Assembly: GCA_947446025.1 (NCBI GenBank)
Contig: CANFEY010000004.1
Coordinates: 80,555-144,554 of the forward strand
Reading direction: 5' to 3'
Origin: Bryobacterales bacterium
GTDB lineage: Bacteria; Acidobacteriota; Terriglobia; Bryobacterales; Bryobacteraceae
Length of the DNA stretch: 64,000 nt
Below the pieces are notes generated by a model, which did not search any database, had not been told where the DNA came from, and saw only the letters and a program-made list of their open reading frames with translations. Position 1 is the first letter of the stretch. Every line of letters begins with the position of its first letter. Positions 20,382-29,035 of the stretch are shown in pieces. The position numbers were made by a program, and so were the translations under genes.

Positions 20382-21667
20382 TGCCTGCCGTCGCATTTTC
20401 GCGTGTTTCTAAGTCGTACTCCATCTATGCCGCGCCGCGGGATCGATTGATGGAGCTGGCTACGTTCAACTCCCGCAAGTTTCATACGGACTTTTGGGCG
20501 TTGCGGGATGTCAGCTTTGAAGTCGAACGGGGCGAGACCTTTTGCGTCGTCGGCGAGAACGGGTGCGGGAAGAGCACCGTGCTCCAGATGTGCGCGGGGA
20601 TTTTGGCGCCGTCCAGCGGGCACATCGCGACGCATGGGCGGATTGCGGCGTTGCTGGAGCTGGGGTCGGGGTTCAATCCTGAGTTCTCTGGGCGCGACAA
20701 TGTGTATCTCAACGGAGCCATTCTTGGGTTTTCTGAGAAGGAGATGGACCGGCGCTATGCGGACATCGAAGCCTTCGCCGAGATTGGGGATTTCATCAAT
20801 CAGCCGGTGAAAACGTACTCGAGCGGCATGTCCGTGCGGCTGGCCTTTGCAGTGGCGATTCACGTGGACCCGGAGATTCTGCTGGTGGATGAGGCGTTAG
20901 CGGTGGGCGATGTGTACTTCCGGCAGCGCTGCATGCGGAAGGTTCATGAACTGAAGCAGCGTGGCATCACGATCCTCTTCGTCTCGCACGCTACGGGGGA
21001 TGTGAAGGCGCTCGGGGACCGCGCGATGTGGCTGGAAAGGGGCTCGATCCGCGCCATCGGCAAGACGGACCACGTAGTGAATCAGTACCTCGCGGCGATG
21101 TCGGCGAAGGACAGGGCGTATCAGGGTCAGGAGATCGTCATCGACCGCGAGCGCGTGCAACCGGAGGAAATCGTCTACGGCATCCCGAACATCGATCATC
21201 GCTTCGGTGACGGGAAGGCGGAGATCCTGGGTATCGCGGTGGTGAGGCCGGACGGCTCGCGCGCGGCCACGTTGGAGCCCGGCGGCACTGCCATTGTGCG
21301 CATCAGCGTCAAGGCGAAGGCGAATGTGGATTCGCCCATTGTCGGCTTCATGTTCCGCAATCACCTGGGCGTCGATTTCGCGGGGACGAATACCACGCGG
21401 GAGCGGGCCGATCTCCCTCCCATGATGATCGGCGACATCTGCACGGTCGATTTCTATCTCGACCTGCCGCAGCTCTACGCATCGACCTTCTCTTTTTCGC
21501 CGGCCGTTGCGAACGGCACGCTGGAGCATTACTCGACTTGTGATTGGATCGACAACGCCGTCGTGCTCCACATGGATAAGTCGGAAGATCCGATTTATGG
21601 CCAGCTCCATTTGCCTTGCCGGGTTGCCGTGAATCAGAAGATCGGCGAAGGAGCGTTGGCCCAGTGA
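20381..21667 (+). CDS. Polysaccharide ABC-export ATPase, Wzt-like
   Basis: A 428-residue protein with an N-terminal ABC ATPase (Walker A VGENGCGKST, signature YSSGMSVRLAFAVA, Walker B ILLVDEALAVGD). The DEALAVGD sequence is characteristic of the Wzt/TagH group exporting O-antigen or teichoic acid. The C-terminal 150 residues form a beta-sandwich of the Wzt_C type, which in O-antigen systems recognises the terminal modification of the glycan. The GTG start overlaps the previous stop, and its stop overlaps the next start. No Wzm-type permease is found in this window. The next gene is a methyltransferase, which fits end-capping of a glycan, by inference. Confidence 0.85.
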   Translation: MPAVAFSRVSKSYSIYAAPRDRLMELATFNSRKFHTDFWALRDVSFEVERGETFCVVGENGCGKSTVLQMCAGILAPSSGHIATHGRIAALLELGSGFNPEFSGRDNVYLNGAILGFSEKEMDRRYADIEAFAEIGDFINQPVKTYSSGMSVRLAFAVAIHVDPEILLVDEALAVGDVYFRQRCMRKVHELKQRGITILFVSHATGDVKALGDRAMWLERGSIRAIGKTDHVVNQYLAAMSAKDRAYQGQEIVIDRERVQPEEIVYGIPNIDHRFGDGKAEILGIAVVRPDGSRAATLEPGGTAIVRISVKAKANVDSPIVGFMFRNHLGVDFAGTNTTRERADLPPMMIGDICTVDFYLDLPQLYASTFSFSPAVANGTLEHYSTCDWIDNAVVLHMDKSEDPIYGQLHLPCRVAVNQKIGEGALAQ

Positions 21668-22866
21668 GCGAATTCACAGGTGAGCGCGTTATCCCGGGCC
21701 AAGTGGAAGACGACCTGTGGGCGGAGCATTTGGCCCGCTACGCATTCGCATCGCGACTGGCTGCCGGCAAGCGCGTGCTCGACCTGGGCTGCGGCACAGG
21801 CTACGGCACCGCTGAGCTGGCGAAGCATGCCACCGAGGCTGTCGGCGTGGACATTGCGGTGGAAGCGATCGATTACGCCACCGCGCACTACCCCGCCGCA
21901 CGGTTCGTGACCGTACCGGCCACGGAGTTGCCCTTCGCGGAAGCTGCGTTCGATCTGGTGACCAGCTTTGAGCTGATTGAGCATCTCTCTGATTACCGCC
22001 CCTTGCTTGCGCAGGCCAAGCGAGTGCTGCATCCCGCGGGATTGTTTGTTGTCTCGACGCCCAACAAGCTTTACTACGCCGAGGCGCGTGGCGCGTCCGG
22101 GCCGAACCCTTTCCACGAGCACGAGTTTGAATACGCCGAGTTTGCCGCCGCTCTGCGCGCGTTTTTCCCGTACGTGAAACTCGTGTTGCAGGATCGCCTG
22201 GAAGCCTTCGCGTTCTACGACGCGAGCGCCGATGGCGAATGCCGCATTGAACGCGTGTCCGGCGATCCCGCGGCCGCGAATTTCTTCGTTGCGATCTGCT
22301 CGCAGTATCCGTTGCCGGAGCTGCCACCGTTCGTCTACGTTCCCGCCGCAGCCAACTTGCTGCGGGAGCGGGAGACGCACATTCGCAAGCTGGAAGCCGA
22401 GTTGGGGAAGGTCCGGCGCTGGCTGGATGAAACGACTTTTTCTCGGGATGAACTGCTGGCGCGTCACATCGAACTCGAACGGCAGGCTGACGACAAAGCG
22501 CTGTGGGCGAAACAGCTGGAGGAGTTGTTGCACGCAGCACAGGCTCGCATCGTTGAGCTGCAGGATCAGAATGCGACGCAGCAGGCTGAAGCCACGGTGA
22601 TCATCGAAGGGCTGCATGCGGAGAACCACAAGAATATTGAGTGGGCTCAGGAGACGGGGCGCAAGCTGGAGGCGAAGGCGAGGGAATTGGCGGCCACGGT
22701 GAAGCTGCTGGACCAAGCCGAGGCTACCGTGGTGGAACGCACCGAGTGGGCGCAGCGCCTGAACGCGGAGCTCTCAGCTGAGCGCGCGCGCATCGACGCT
22801 GTGCGGCAGTCGCGGTGGATGAAGCTGGGGAAAGCCGCCGGATTGGGGCCGAAGCTGGATTCATGA
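21664..22866 (+). CDS. SAM-dependent methyltransferase with long coiled coil
   Basis: A 400-residue protein with an N-terminal class I methyltransferase domain (SAM-binding motif VLDLGCGTGYGT at about residues 38-49, acidic VGVDIA, and ELPFAEAAFDLVTSFELIEHL). About 150 residues of predicted coiled coil follow (residues 235-385, rich in Glu, Gln, Ala and Leu). The architecture recalls WbdD-like chain-terminating methyltransferases, which act with Wzt-type exporters and use a coiled coil as a ruler for glycan length. No kinase domain is seen, so the match is partial and inferred. GTG start overlaps the wzt-like stop; its stop overlaps the next ATG. Confidence 0.8.
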   Translation: MSEFTGERVIPGQVEDDLWAEHLARYAFASRLAAGKRVLDLGCGTGYGTAELAKHATEAVGVDIAVEAIDYATAHYPAARFVTVPATELPFAEAAFDLVTSFELIEHLSDYRPLLAQAKRVLHPAGLFVVSTPNKLYYAEARGASGPNPFHEHEFEYAEFAAALRAFFPYVKLVLQDRLEAFAFYDASADGECRIERVSGDPAAANFFVAICSQYPLPELPPFVYVPAAANLLRERETHIRKLEAELGKVRRWLDETTFSRDELLARHIELERQADDKALWAKQLEELLHAAQARIVELQDQNATQQAEATVIIEGLHAENHKNIEWAQETGRKLEAKARELAATVKLLDQAEATVVERTEWAQRLNAELSAERARIDAVRQSRWMKLGKAAGLGPKLDS

Positions 22867-25220
22867 GGCGGCTTCTCTCCGAGGCGTGGCGGCTGGTGCG
22901 AGGCCTGCCACTGGTGGTGCTCGCGTTCGTGATGTTCGCAGGCTCGGCGCTGGTGTTGGCGGTGGCGGACCTGGTCCGCATGCTAGCCCAGGGCGCCTCA
23001 ACACTGAACGGCGACCGTAAGGAAGCCGACAGACCGAACACAACGTCTGCGAGCGTCGTAATCCCCACCTGGAATGGCCGGGATCTGCTCGAGAAGTATT
23101 TGCCTTCCGTTGTCACCGCCATGTCCGGCAACCCCGACAACGAGATCATCGTAGTAGACAACGGATCCGAGGACGGCAGCGCGGCTTTTCTGCGCGAGCA
23201 TTTCCCGCAAGTCCGCCTGCTAGCGCTCGACCAAAACCTGGGTTTCGGCGCCGGCTCCAACGCGGGCTTCCGCGCCGCCAAAAACGACATCGTCGTGCTG
23301 CTGAACAGCGACATGCGCGTCGAGCCGGACTTCCTCCAACCGTTGCTCGACGGTTTTCAAGACGCCGACACCTTCGCCGTCTCCTGCCAAATCTTCCTCT
23401 CCGACCCGGCCAAGAAGCGCGAGGAGACCGGCCTCACCGAAGGTTGGTGGCAACAAGGCAGCCTGCGCGTCGGCCATCGAATCGAGCCTGAGATCAGTGA
23501 CCTCTTCCCCTGCTTCTACCCCGGCGGCGGCTCCAGCGCCTACGACCGACGCAAATTCCTCGAACTCGGCGGCTTCGACCCGCTCTACCATCCGTTCTAC
23601 CTGGAAGACGGCGACCTCGGGTATATGGCGTGGAAGCGCGGCTGGAAGACGTTCTATCAGCCGGCGAGCGTGGTGTACCACGAACATCGCGGGACCATCG
23701 GGAAGAAGTTCTCGCGTGAGTACATCGACGCGGCGTTGCGCAAGAACTTTGTGTTGTTCGCGTGGAAGAACATTCATAGCTGGCGGATGTTGGGTGAGCA
23801 TTTCTTCTTCACCTGGGCTGGCGCGAAGATTTACTGGCTAGCGGGCGGGGGGAACATCGACCGTCCGAATTTCGCGGGCATCGTGCGCGCGGCACGACAA
23901 TTGCCGCAAGCGCTGGCAGCCCGGAGGCGCGCGCAGTCGCTCGCTGCGATTCCCGACCGCGAGGCGTTCCGGCGGCCGCTGGGCGGGCACTTCCGCGACA
24001 CATTTGAAAAACTTCCTGCTCGGCCGGAGAAGCTGAGCGTGCTGTTCGTATCGCCCTATCCGATCTGCCCGCCCATCCACGGGGGCGGTGTGTTCATGTA
24101 TCAGACGGTGCGTGAGCTGGCGAAGTTGGTGGATCTGCACTTGATCGTGCTGCTGGATCATGAGCGGGAGCGCGCGCCGCATGCCGAGCTGGACCCGATT
24201 TGCGCGTCAACGAACTACATCGCGCGCTTGGTGGGGCGGCAGAAAGCGTTGGGGTCGACCGAGCCGCACGCGCCGCGCGAGTTCCGCAATCGCGACTTGG
24301 CGTGGCTGATTCATCGGACCATCTATACGAAGAAGGTGGACGTGCTGCAGTTGGAGTACACGGTGTTGGGTCAGTACGCGGGTGAATTCCGCCGCAGTCC
24401 GAGCATGCTGTTTGAGCACGACGTGTACTTCCAGTCCATCGCGCGGCGGCTGCCTTACATGAACGGACTGGTGGAACGCGTGGAGGCCCGGTGGGAATAT
24501 CTGCGGGCGCTGCGGTATGAGTTGAAGTTGCTGCCGCGCATGGATCGGGTGCAAGTCTGCACGCGGGATAACGCGGAGTATCTGGAATCCTTTCTGCCGG
24601 GGCTGAAGGGCAAGATTGATGACGGGTTCCGCGCGGGGATTGATACGGCTCAGTATGCGTTCAAACCGGCGGGGCGTGAGCCGTTTACGCTGTTGTTCCT
24701 GGGCAGCTTTCGGCACTTGCCGAACGTGGAAGCGTTGCAGTGGTTTCTGAAGTACGTGTTTCCGAAGATCCGGGCCGCGGAGCCGCGCGCGAAGTTGGTG
24801 ATTGTGGGGTCCGATCCGCCGCCGCGGCATTCGTTGCTGGATGCGGAGGCGATTGAGATGATCGGCTTCGTGGAGGATGTGCGGGAGCCGCTGGCGCGGT
24901 ATGCGGTGTTCGTATGCCCGATTTTAGCGGGGTCGGGAATCCGGGTGAAGTTGCTGGAGGCGTTCGCCGCGGGGATTCCGGTGGTGTCTACTCGGGTGGG
25001 GGCCGAGGGATTGACGGACAAGGATGGCGCGGTGTGCGCGTTGGCGGATGATGCCACGGGTTTTGCGGCGCATGCGGTGCGGTTGTTGCAAGACTCGGCT
25101 GAAGCGGAGGCGTTAGCGCGTCGCGCTCGGGCAGATGTGATGGCGAAGCGCGACATGCGCGTCATCACCGGGAAGTTGGCTGAGTGCTATCGGGTCGAGG
25201 TAGCGCGCATGCGGGGTTAG
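22863..25220 (+). CDS. Two-domain glycosyltransferase (GT2 + GT4) with N-terminal membrane helix
   Basis: A 785-residue fusion. Residues 14-38 form a membrane helix. A GT2 domain follows (SVVIPTWNGRDLLEKYLPSV, DNGSEDGSAAFL, the DxD-like NSDMRVEPD, and the base-region YLEDGDLGYMAWKRGW). From about residue 385 a GT4 domain begins (VLFVSPYPICPPIHGGG) and ends with the donor-site GSGIRVKLLEAFAAGIPVVS. It would add two sugars to a lipid-linked or surface glycan at the membrane. ATG overlaps the methyltransferase stop. A dispersed repeat lies in frame between the helix and GT2. Third-position usage shifts from C-rich to G-rich around 23.6 kb. Confidence 0.88.
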   Translation: MRRLLSEAWRLVRGLPLVVLAFVMFAGSALVLAVADLVRMLAQGASTLNGDRKEADRPNTTSASVVIPTWNGRDLLEKYLPSVVTAMSGNPDNEIIVVDNGSEDGSAAFLREHFPQVRLLALDQNLGFGAGSNAGFRAAKNDIVVLLNSDMRVEPDFLQPLLDGFQDADTFAVSCQIFLSDPAKKREETGLTEGWWQQGSLRVGHRIEPEISDLFPCFYPGGGSSAYDRRKFLELGGFDPLYHPFYLEDGDLGYMAWKRGWKTFYQPASVVYHEHRGTIGKKFSREYIDAALRKNFVLFAWKNIHSWRMLGEHFFFTWAGAKIYWLAGGGNIDRPNFAGIVRAARQLPQALAARRRAQSLAAIPDREAFRRPLGGHFRDTFEKLPARPEKLSVLFVSPYPICPPIHGGGVFMYQTVRELAKLVDLHLIVLLDHERERAPHAELDPICASTNYIARLVGRQKALGSTEPHAPREFRNRDLAWLIHRTIYTKKVDVLQLEYTVLGQYAGEFRRSPSMLFEHDVYFQSIARRLPYMNGLVERVEARWEYLRALRYELKLLPRMDRVQVCTRDNAEYLESFLPGLKGKIDDGFRAGIDTAQYAFKPAGREPFTLLFLGSFRHLPNVEALQWFLKYVFPKIRAAEPRAKLVIVGSDPPPRHSLLDAEAIEMIGFVEDVREPLARYAVFVCPILAGSGIRVKLLEAFAAGIPVVSTRVGAEGLTDKDGAVCALADDATGFAAHAVRLLQDSAEAEALARRARADVMAKRDMRVITGKLAECYRVEVARMRG
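23002..23034 (+). repeat. Dispersed repeat family A, half copy inside a gene
   Basis: Carries the core GCGACCGTAAGGAAGCC and GACAGAC, one change from the 16534-16569 arm. It is read in frame as part of the glycosyltransferase, encoding about residues 47-57 (LNGDRKEADR) in the linker after the membrane helix. Confidence 0.75.
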
Positions 25221-25675
25221 TTCTTGCGATCCTTGGCAAGTTTGTCGACGATGCGTTTGGCGGCGGAGTTGAGGTCGGGGATTTGGGAGCTCTTGGGTTG
25301 TTCGAGTGTGCTCCACAGGACGTCGCCGGATTTTCGGTCCACCAGGAAGACTGTGCCGCGGGCGCGGGCCAGAGGGCGCATGTTGGGTCTGGCGAAGACG
25401 ACTTCACCGGCTTTGCCAGTCTGGGCGGCGGCGGGTTTGTTTTCGAGTTCAGCAAGCGTGGTTTGCAGATCTTCGCCGATGCGGTCGGTGAAGACGACGT
25501 CGGCTTTGCTGGAATCGGTGACCACTTGAAGCACGGCGCCCTGCGTTAGGTGAAGCGCGACGTATTGTTCCAAGCCGCCGGGCATGGGCGTGAGGAACAC
25601 GTTCTTGGCTCCGGCGAGAGGCGTTTGGGCCACCGCGGCGGCGGAGAAAATCAGGGCGAACAAGAAGTGTCTCAT
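25217..25675 (-). CDS. Small secreted hypothetical protein
   Basis: A 152-residue protein with a signal peptide (RHFLFALIFSAAAVAQ) and a compact alpha/beta body containing DVVFTDRIGEDLQTTL, VFLVDRKSGDVLW and a basic C-terminus. I do not recognise a named family. It is the only minus-strand gene in the sugar cluster and overlaps the convergent glycosyltransferase by four bases. It is about 30 bases upstream of, and divergent from, the next glycosyltransferase. Conserved-looking codon use supports a real gene; function unknown. Confidence 0.65.
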   Translation of the reverse strand: MRHFLFALIFSAAAVAQTPLAGAKNVFLTPMPGGLEQYVALHLTQGAVLQVVTDSSKADVVFTDRIGEDLQTTLAELENKPAAAQTGKAGEVVFARPNMRPLARARGTVFLVDRKSGDVLWSTLEQPKSSQIPDLNSAAKRIVDKLAKDRKN

Positions 25676-25706
25676 GCCTTCATCATATTATGGTGAAACG
25701 GTCCGA

Positions 25707-26372
25707 ATGTATAAGAGCCAGAAAATTACTGTGATCATCCCGTGCTTGAATGAGGAGCAGGGCATTGAACGCGTGCTGAATCGCATGCCTGATTTCGTTG
25801 ATGAAACGATTGTTGTGGACAATGGGTCCACGGATCGGACGTCGGATGTTGCGAAGAGTTTGGGCGCGAAAGTGGTGCGGGAGGATGTGCGCGGGTACGG
25901 GCGTGCGTACAAGACAGGCTTCGCGCAGGCGACGGGGGACGTGATCATCACGCTGGATGGGGACCACAGTTATCCGCCGGATGCAATCTCCTATCTGCTG
26001 GAGGCGTTTCTGCATTTGGAGGTGGATTTCCTGAACACGTCGCGCTTTCCGGTGCGGGAGCGGGCGGCGATGAGTTTGAAGCACAAGTTCGGGAACCTGA
26101 TCTTGTCGGTCGCGATGTCGGTGTTGTTTTTGCGGTGGGTGCGGGATTCGCAATCTGGGATGTGGGTGTTCAAGCGGTCGATCTTGAAGGACATGAAGCT
26201 GGTGTCGGACGGCATGGCTTTTTCGGAAGAAATCAAGATTGAGGCGTTGAAGCGGGTGCGGTTTGAGGAGATTTCGATTCAGTACAGTTCGCGGCTAGGG
26301 GAGATCAAGTTGAATCCGTGGCGGGACGGGTTCGCGAATTTGTGGTTTCTGGTGACGAAGCGCTTCTCATGA
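25707..26372 (+). CDS. GT2 glycosyltransferase, polyprenyl-phosphate-sugar synthase type
   Basis: A 221-residue GT-A enzyme. ITVIIPCLNEEQGIERVL, VDNGSTDRTSDVAK, TLDGDHSYPPDAI (DGD metal motif) and RDSQSGMWVFKRSIL are typical of the DPM1/DpgS-like branch that transfers a sugar from a nucleotide to a lipid phosphate. No C-terminal membrane helices are present, so it would be a soluble or peripheral form. The ATG at 25707 is chosen because homologues start close to this strand; longer in-frame extensions look non-coding. Its stop overlaps the next ATG by four-base ATGA coupling. Confidence 0.82.
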   Translation: MYKSQKITVIIPCLNEEQGIERVLNRMPDFVDETIVVDNGSTDRTSDVAKSLGAKVVREDVRGYGRAYKTGFAQATGDVIITLDGDHSYPPDAISYLLEAFLHLEVDFLNTSRFPVRERAAMSLKHKFGNLILSVAMSVLFLRWVRDSQSGMWVFKRSILKDMKLVSDGMAFSEEIKIEALKRVRFEEISIQYSSRLGEIKLNPWRDGFANLWFLVTKRFS

Positions 26373-28120
26373 AAGTGGCCGCTGTCATTCCGCACTGGAA
26401 TCGCGCGGCGTTGCTAGCGGCGCTGCTTAATAATCTGCGGTTGCAGACGCGGCTGTTTGACGAAGTGATCGTGGTGGACAACGGGTCGGCGGACGGGTCG
26501 GCGGATTTGGCGGAGCGGGCTGGGGCGCGGGTAATCCGGTTGGACCGGAATTTTGGGTTCGCGGTGGCGGTGAACCGGGGTGTGGCGGCGACGGATGCGG
26601 ATTGGGTGGCGATTCTCAACAATGATGTGACGCTGGATGCGGGGTGGCTGGAGCGGCTGCTGGCGGCGGGGACGAATGCCGCGGATGTGCGGGCGGCGGC
26701 GTTGGGGGCTCTTGAGCAGAGGCGCGAGGAATTCCTGGGGGAGTATACGCGGCGGTTCGGGAACGTGCTTAATGCCGACTGCGCGGCGGAATTGTTTCCG
26801 GAGTACGCGACATCGCTGGAAAGCCGCGCTCGATTCCGGGTTGCGGTACACCCGGCGGCGCAGTGGATTCGGGATGAGTTGTTTGATGGAGCGTTGGCGG
26901 ATTCGAAGATTGGTGAGGTTATCTTCACCGCTGGCGGCAACGGGGCCGGAAAGACCAGTGGCGCTCCCCAAGGTGACGTTATCTACGACAGTACTCTGAA
27001 TAACGCCGAGCACGCGGAGCGATGCATTCAACGGTGCCTGTTGGCGGGCAAGAGCATCGTCGTGGCCTACACGTACCGTCCGATCCGAGAAGCATTTCTA
27101 GGAGTCTTGCGGCGTGCCGTTTCCGAGGGGCGGACGGTTGCGATCGACACCGTCATCAAGACCCACACGGAGTCGGCGAAGACAAGCGCGGTGTTGTCCG
27201 AGCGCTTTCGTGATGAACCAAGGGTTTCGTTTCGCTTTCTGGACAACAGTGCCGGGAGGCCGCGTCTGGGCGATGTTGCGCTGACGGCCAAAGAGAATTA
27301 CGCTAGTAGTCGAGATGACCTTTACGGTATCCTCGAATCCGAGCGCCACAGAATCCCTGGGCATATCTACGGTGCCAGCTCGGGATCCAAAGCTCGAAGC
27401 GCGAGCGGACGATATCGCGCAGCAGATTCTGGACAATCTCACCAAGCTGGCGCAGGCCAAGCGCGATCAGGCCGGTCAGAAGTAGTTTCCTTCGCTACGG
27501 GCAAGATACTCTCCGCCCGCGATGCCTCCCTTCTTGATGGTGCCTGGGATGCGATATCCCGGGGGGCGTGCGCGCTGCGCATTGGCCAGGGTGCGCCGGA
27601 CGGGCCCGAATGGAATGAACTCCGCACGATCCGCATGGCGTCACTGACGGCTTGCCTGGTGCGCCGGTCGGCGTGGATGCCGCTGGATGAGCGGTTTGGA
27701 TCCTACCTGGAAGATGTGGATCTTTGTCTGCGGTTCGCGAAGGTTGGCCTGGAAGGCGTCTACGAACCCACTGCCGTTGCCTACCACCAGGGAAGTTCGA
27801 CATGGGGGCGGTGGAATCCTGACACAGTGCTGTTACTTTCGCGTAACCAGGTTTTGGTGGCAGCGAAACACTTCCGGGGCCAGCCGAGGTGGCCCATCCT
27901 GGCCGGACAATTGCTTTGGGGGTTAGTGGCCCTGCGTCACGGCGGGGGCTGGGCTTGGCTGAAGGGCAAGCTCGCCGGGCTGCGGCTGGCCGGAACCATT
28001 GAAAATGACACTCACGACGCGCAGGGCTTCGCCACTTTTCTCCGGCAGAGCGAAGGCGAAATCGCAGAACGGCAGCGCGGACTCTATTGGAGGCTCTACT
28101 TTTGGCTGGCCTCGCGATAG
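26369..28120 (+). CDS. GT2 glycosyltransferase interrupted by a zeta-toxin-like P-loop domain
   Basis: The 583-residue frame is a chimera. Residues 1-100 are the N-terminal half of a GT2 enzyme (VAAVIPHWNRAALLAALL, DNGSADGSADLAE, NNDVTLDAGWLERLL). Residues 374-583 are the missing second half (SFATGKILSARDASLL, RRSAWMPLDERFG, catalytic-base SYLEDVDLC at about 446). Between them lies a P-loop kinase-like segment with AGGNGAGKT (188-196). The GT-A fold is cut just after its metal motif, so the transferase is probably inactive, unless the insert is tolerated. Start ATG overlaps the preceding stop. No stop codon interrupts the frame. Confidence 0.75.
   Translation: MKVAAVIPHWNRAALLAALLNNLRLQTRLFDEVIVVDNGSADGSADLAERAGARVIRLDRNFGFAVAVNRGVAATDADWVAILNNDVTLDAGWLERLLAAGTNAADVRAAALGALEQRREEFLGEYTRRFGNVLNADCAAELFPEYATSLESRARFRVAVHPAAQWIRDELFDGALADSKIGEVIFTAGGNGAGKTSGAPQGDVIYDSTLNNAEHAERCIQRCLLAGKSIVVAYTYRPIREAFLGVLRRAVSEGRTVAIDTVIKTHTESAKTSAVLSERFRDEPRVSFRFLDNSAGRPRLGDVALTAKENYASSRDDLYGILESERHRIPGHIYGASSGSKARSASGRYRAADSGQSHQAGAGQARSGRSEVVSFATGKILSARDASLLDGAWDAISRGACALRIGQGAPDGPEWNELRTIRMASLTACLVRRSAWMPLDERFGSYLEDVDLCLRFAKVGLEGVYEPTAVAYHQGSSTWGRWNPDTVLLLSRNQVLVAAKHFRGQPRWPILAGQLLWGLVALRHGGGWAWLKGKLAGLRLAGTIENDTHDAQGFATFLRQSEGEIAERQRGLYWRLYFWLASR
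26687..27485 (+). pseudogene. Inserted zeta-toxin-like P-loop kinase gene, frameshifted
   Basis: Within the GT2 frame lies a nearly complete P-loop gene: EQRREEFLGEYTRRFGNVL, PAAQWIRDELF, Walker A TAGGNGAGKTS, then DVIYDSTLNN, AYTYRPIREAFLGVLRRA and GRTVAIDTVIKTHTESAK, a pattern seen in zeta-toxin-type kinases. Near 27378-27384 the family reading moves to another frame (DPKLEARADDIAQQILDNL) that ends at its own TAG, 27483-27485. The glycosyltransferase resumes at once after that stop. Zeta toxins phosphorylate UDP-N-acetylglucosamine; assignment here rests on motifs only. The exact left border is uncertain (26670-26700). Confidence 0.6.
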
Positions 28121-29028
28121 TGGTGGTGACGTACAACTCGGAGGATGTGGTGGAGGCGTGTCTGGCTGCGCTCGCTGCGTATGAAGTGGTGGTGGTGGAC
28201 AACGCATCCACGGACCGCACGGTGGAGCGGGCGCTGGGGGGGCGGGTGATCGCCAACGCCAGCAACCGGGGTTTTGCCGCTGCAGTGAATCAGGGTTTCC
28301 AGGCTACCTCTTCGGATTTGGTGCTGATCATGAACCCGGACGTGCGGGTGAGTTCCAGCTTGGAACCGTTGGCGAGGGTTTGCCGGGAATTTGGCGTGGC
28401 CGGGGGACGATTGACGGATGCCGCGGGAAACACCCAGGAAGGCTTCACCATCCGCCGTTTTCCCACCTGCGGGGTGCTGGCGTTGGAACTGCTGGGGTTG
28501 AATCGGGTGTGGCCGGGTAATCCGTGGAACCGGGAATACCGTTATCTTGACAGGGATCTTTCCAAAGGGGGTCCAGCGGACCAACCGGCAGGAGCGTTTC
28601 TGATGGTGCGCCGGGACGTGTGGATAACCTTGGGCGGCATGGACGAGAGCTTCTGGCCGGTATGGTTTGAAGACGTGGATTTCTGCCGCCGGGCGGTGGA
28701 GGCGGGTTTTTCGGTGCAGTATGTCCCGGAGACGGCGGCGTTTCATTCCGGGGGCCACTCGATCAAAAAAATCGATGGGGCAAGCAGGCAACTATATTGG
28801 TATGATAGCCTTCTAAGGTATGCGGGGAAGCATTTCCGGCCGGGGGAGTACCGCATTTTGTGCCTTGCTGGGGCTTTCGGAGTGTCGCTGAGGACAGTGG
28901 CGGCGATGATCCAAGAGCGTAGCCTTCGCCCGGTGGAGAACTGTTTGAGAATCCTGAAGTTTGTGGGAAGGCGTCTGGTTTCGCGTCCGCCGTCAGGACT
29001 TGCGCAACGGCCAGGAAGCGAATACTAG
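28102..29028 (+). CDS. GT2 glycosyltransferase, rhamnosyltransferase-like
   Basis: A 308-residue GT-A enzyme with LAIVVVTYNSEDVVEACL, VDNASTDRTVERAL, a MNPDVRVSSSLEPL metal region and GAFLMVRRDVWITLGGMDES followed by FEDVDFCRRA, a layout common in rhamnosyltransferase-like GT2 proteins. The TTG at 28102 has GGAGG eight bases upstream. It overlaps the end of the chimeric glycosyltransferase by 19 bases; a GTG at 28120 would remove the first beta strand. It probably adds one sugar of the repeat unit. Confidence 0.8.
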   Translation: MAGLAIVVVTYNSEDVVEACLAALAAYEVVVVDNASTDRTVERALGGRVIANASNRGFAAAVNQGFQATSSDLVLIMNPDVRVSSSLEPLARVCREFGVAGGRLTDAAGNTQEGFTIRRFPTCGVLALELLGLNRVWPGNPWNREYRYLDRDLSKGGPADQPAGAFLMVRRDVWITLGGMDESFWPVWFEDVDFCRRAVEAGFSVQYVPETAAFHSGGHSIKKIDGASRQLYWYDSLLRYAGKHFRPGEYRILCLAGAFGVSLRTVAAMIQERSLRPVENCLRILKFVGRRLVSRPPSGLAQRPGSEY

Positions 29029-29035
29029 CGTAAAC

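Noticed and set aside
26369..28120. Intein inside the glycosyltransferase
   Set aside because: No Cys/Ser at the left splice border, no terminal His-Asn and no Hint-type blocks; the insert is a P-loop protein with its own stop codon.
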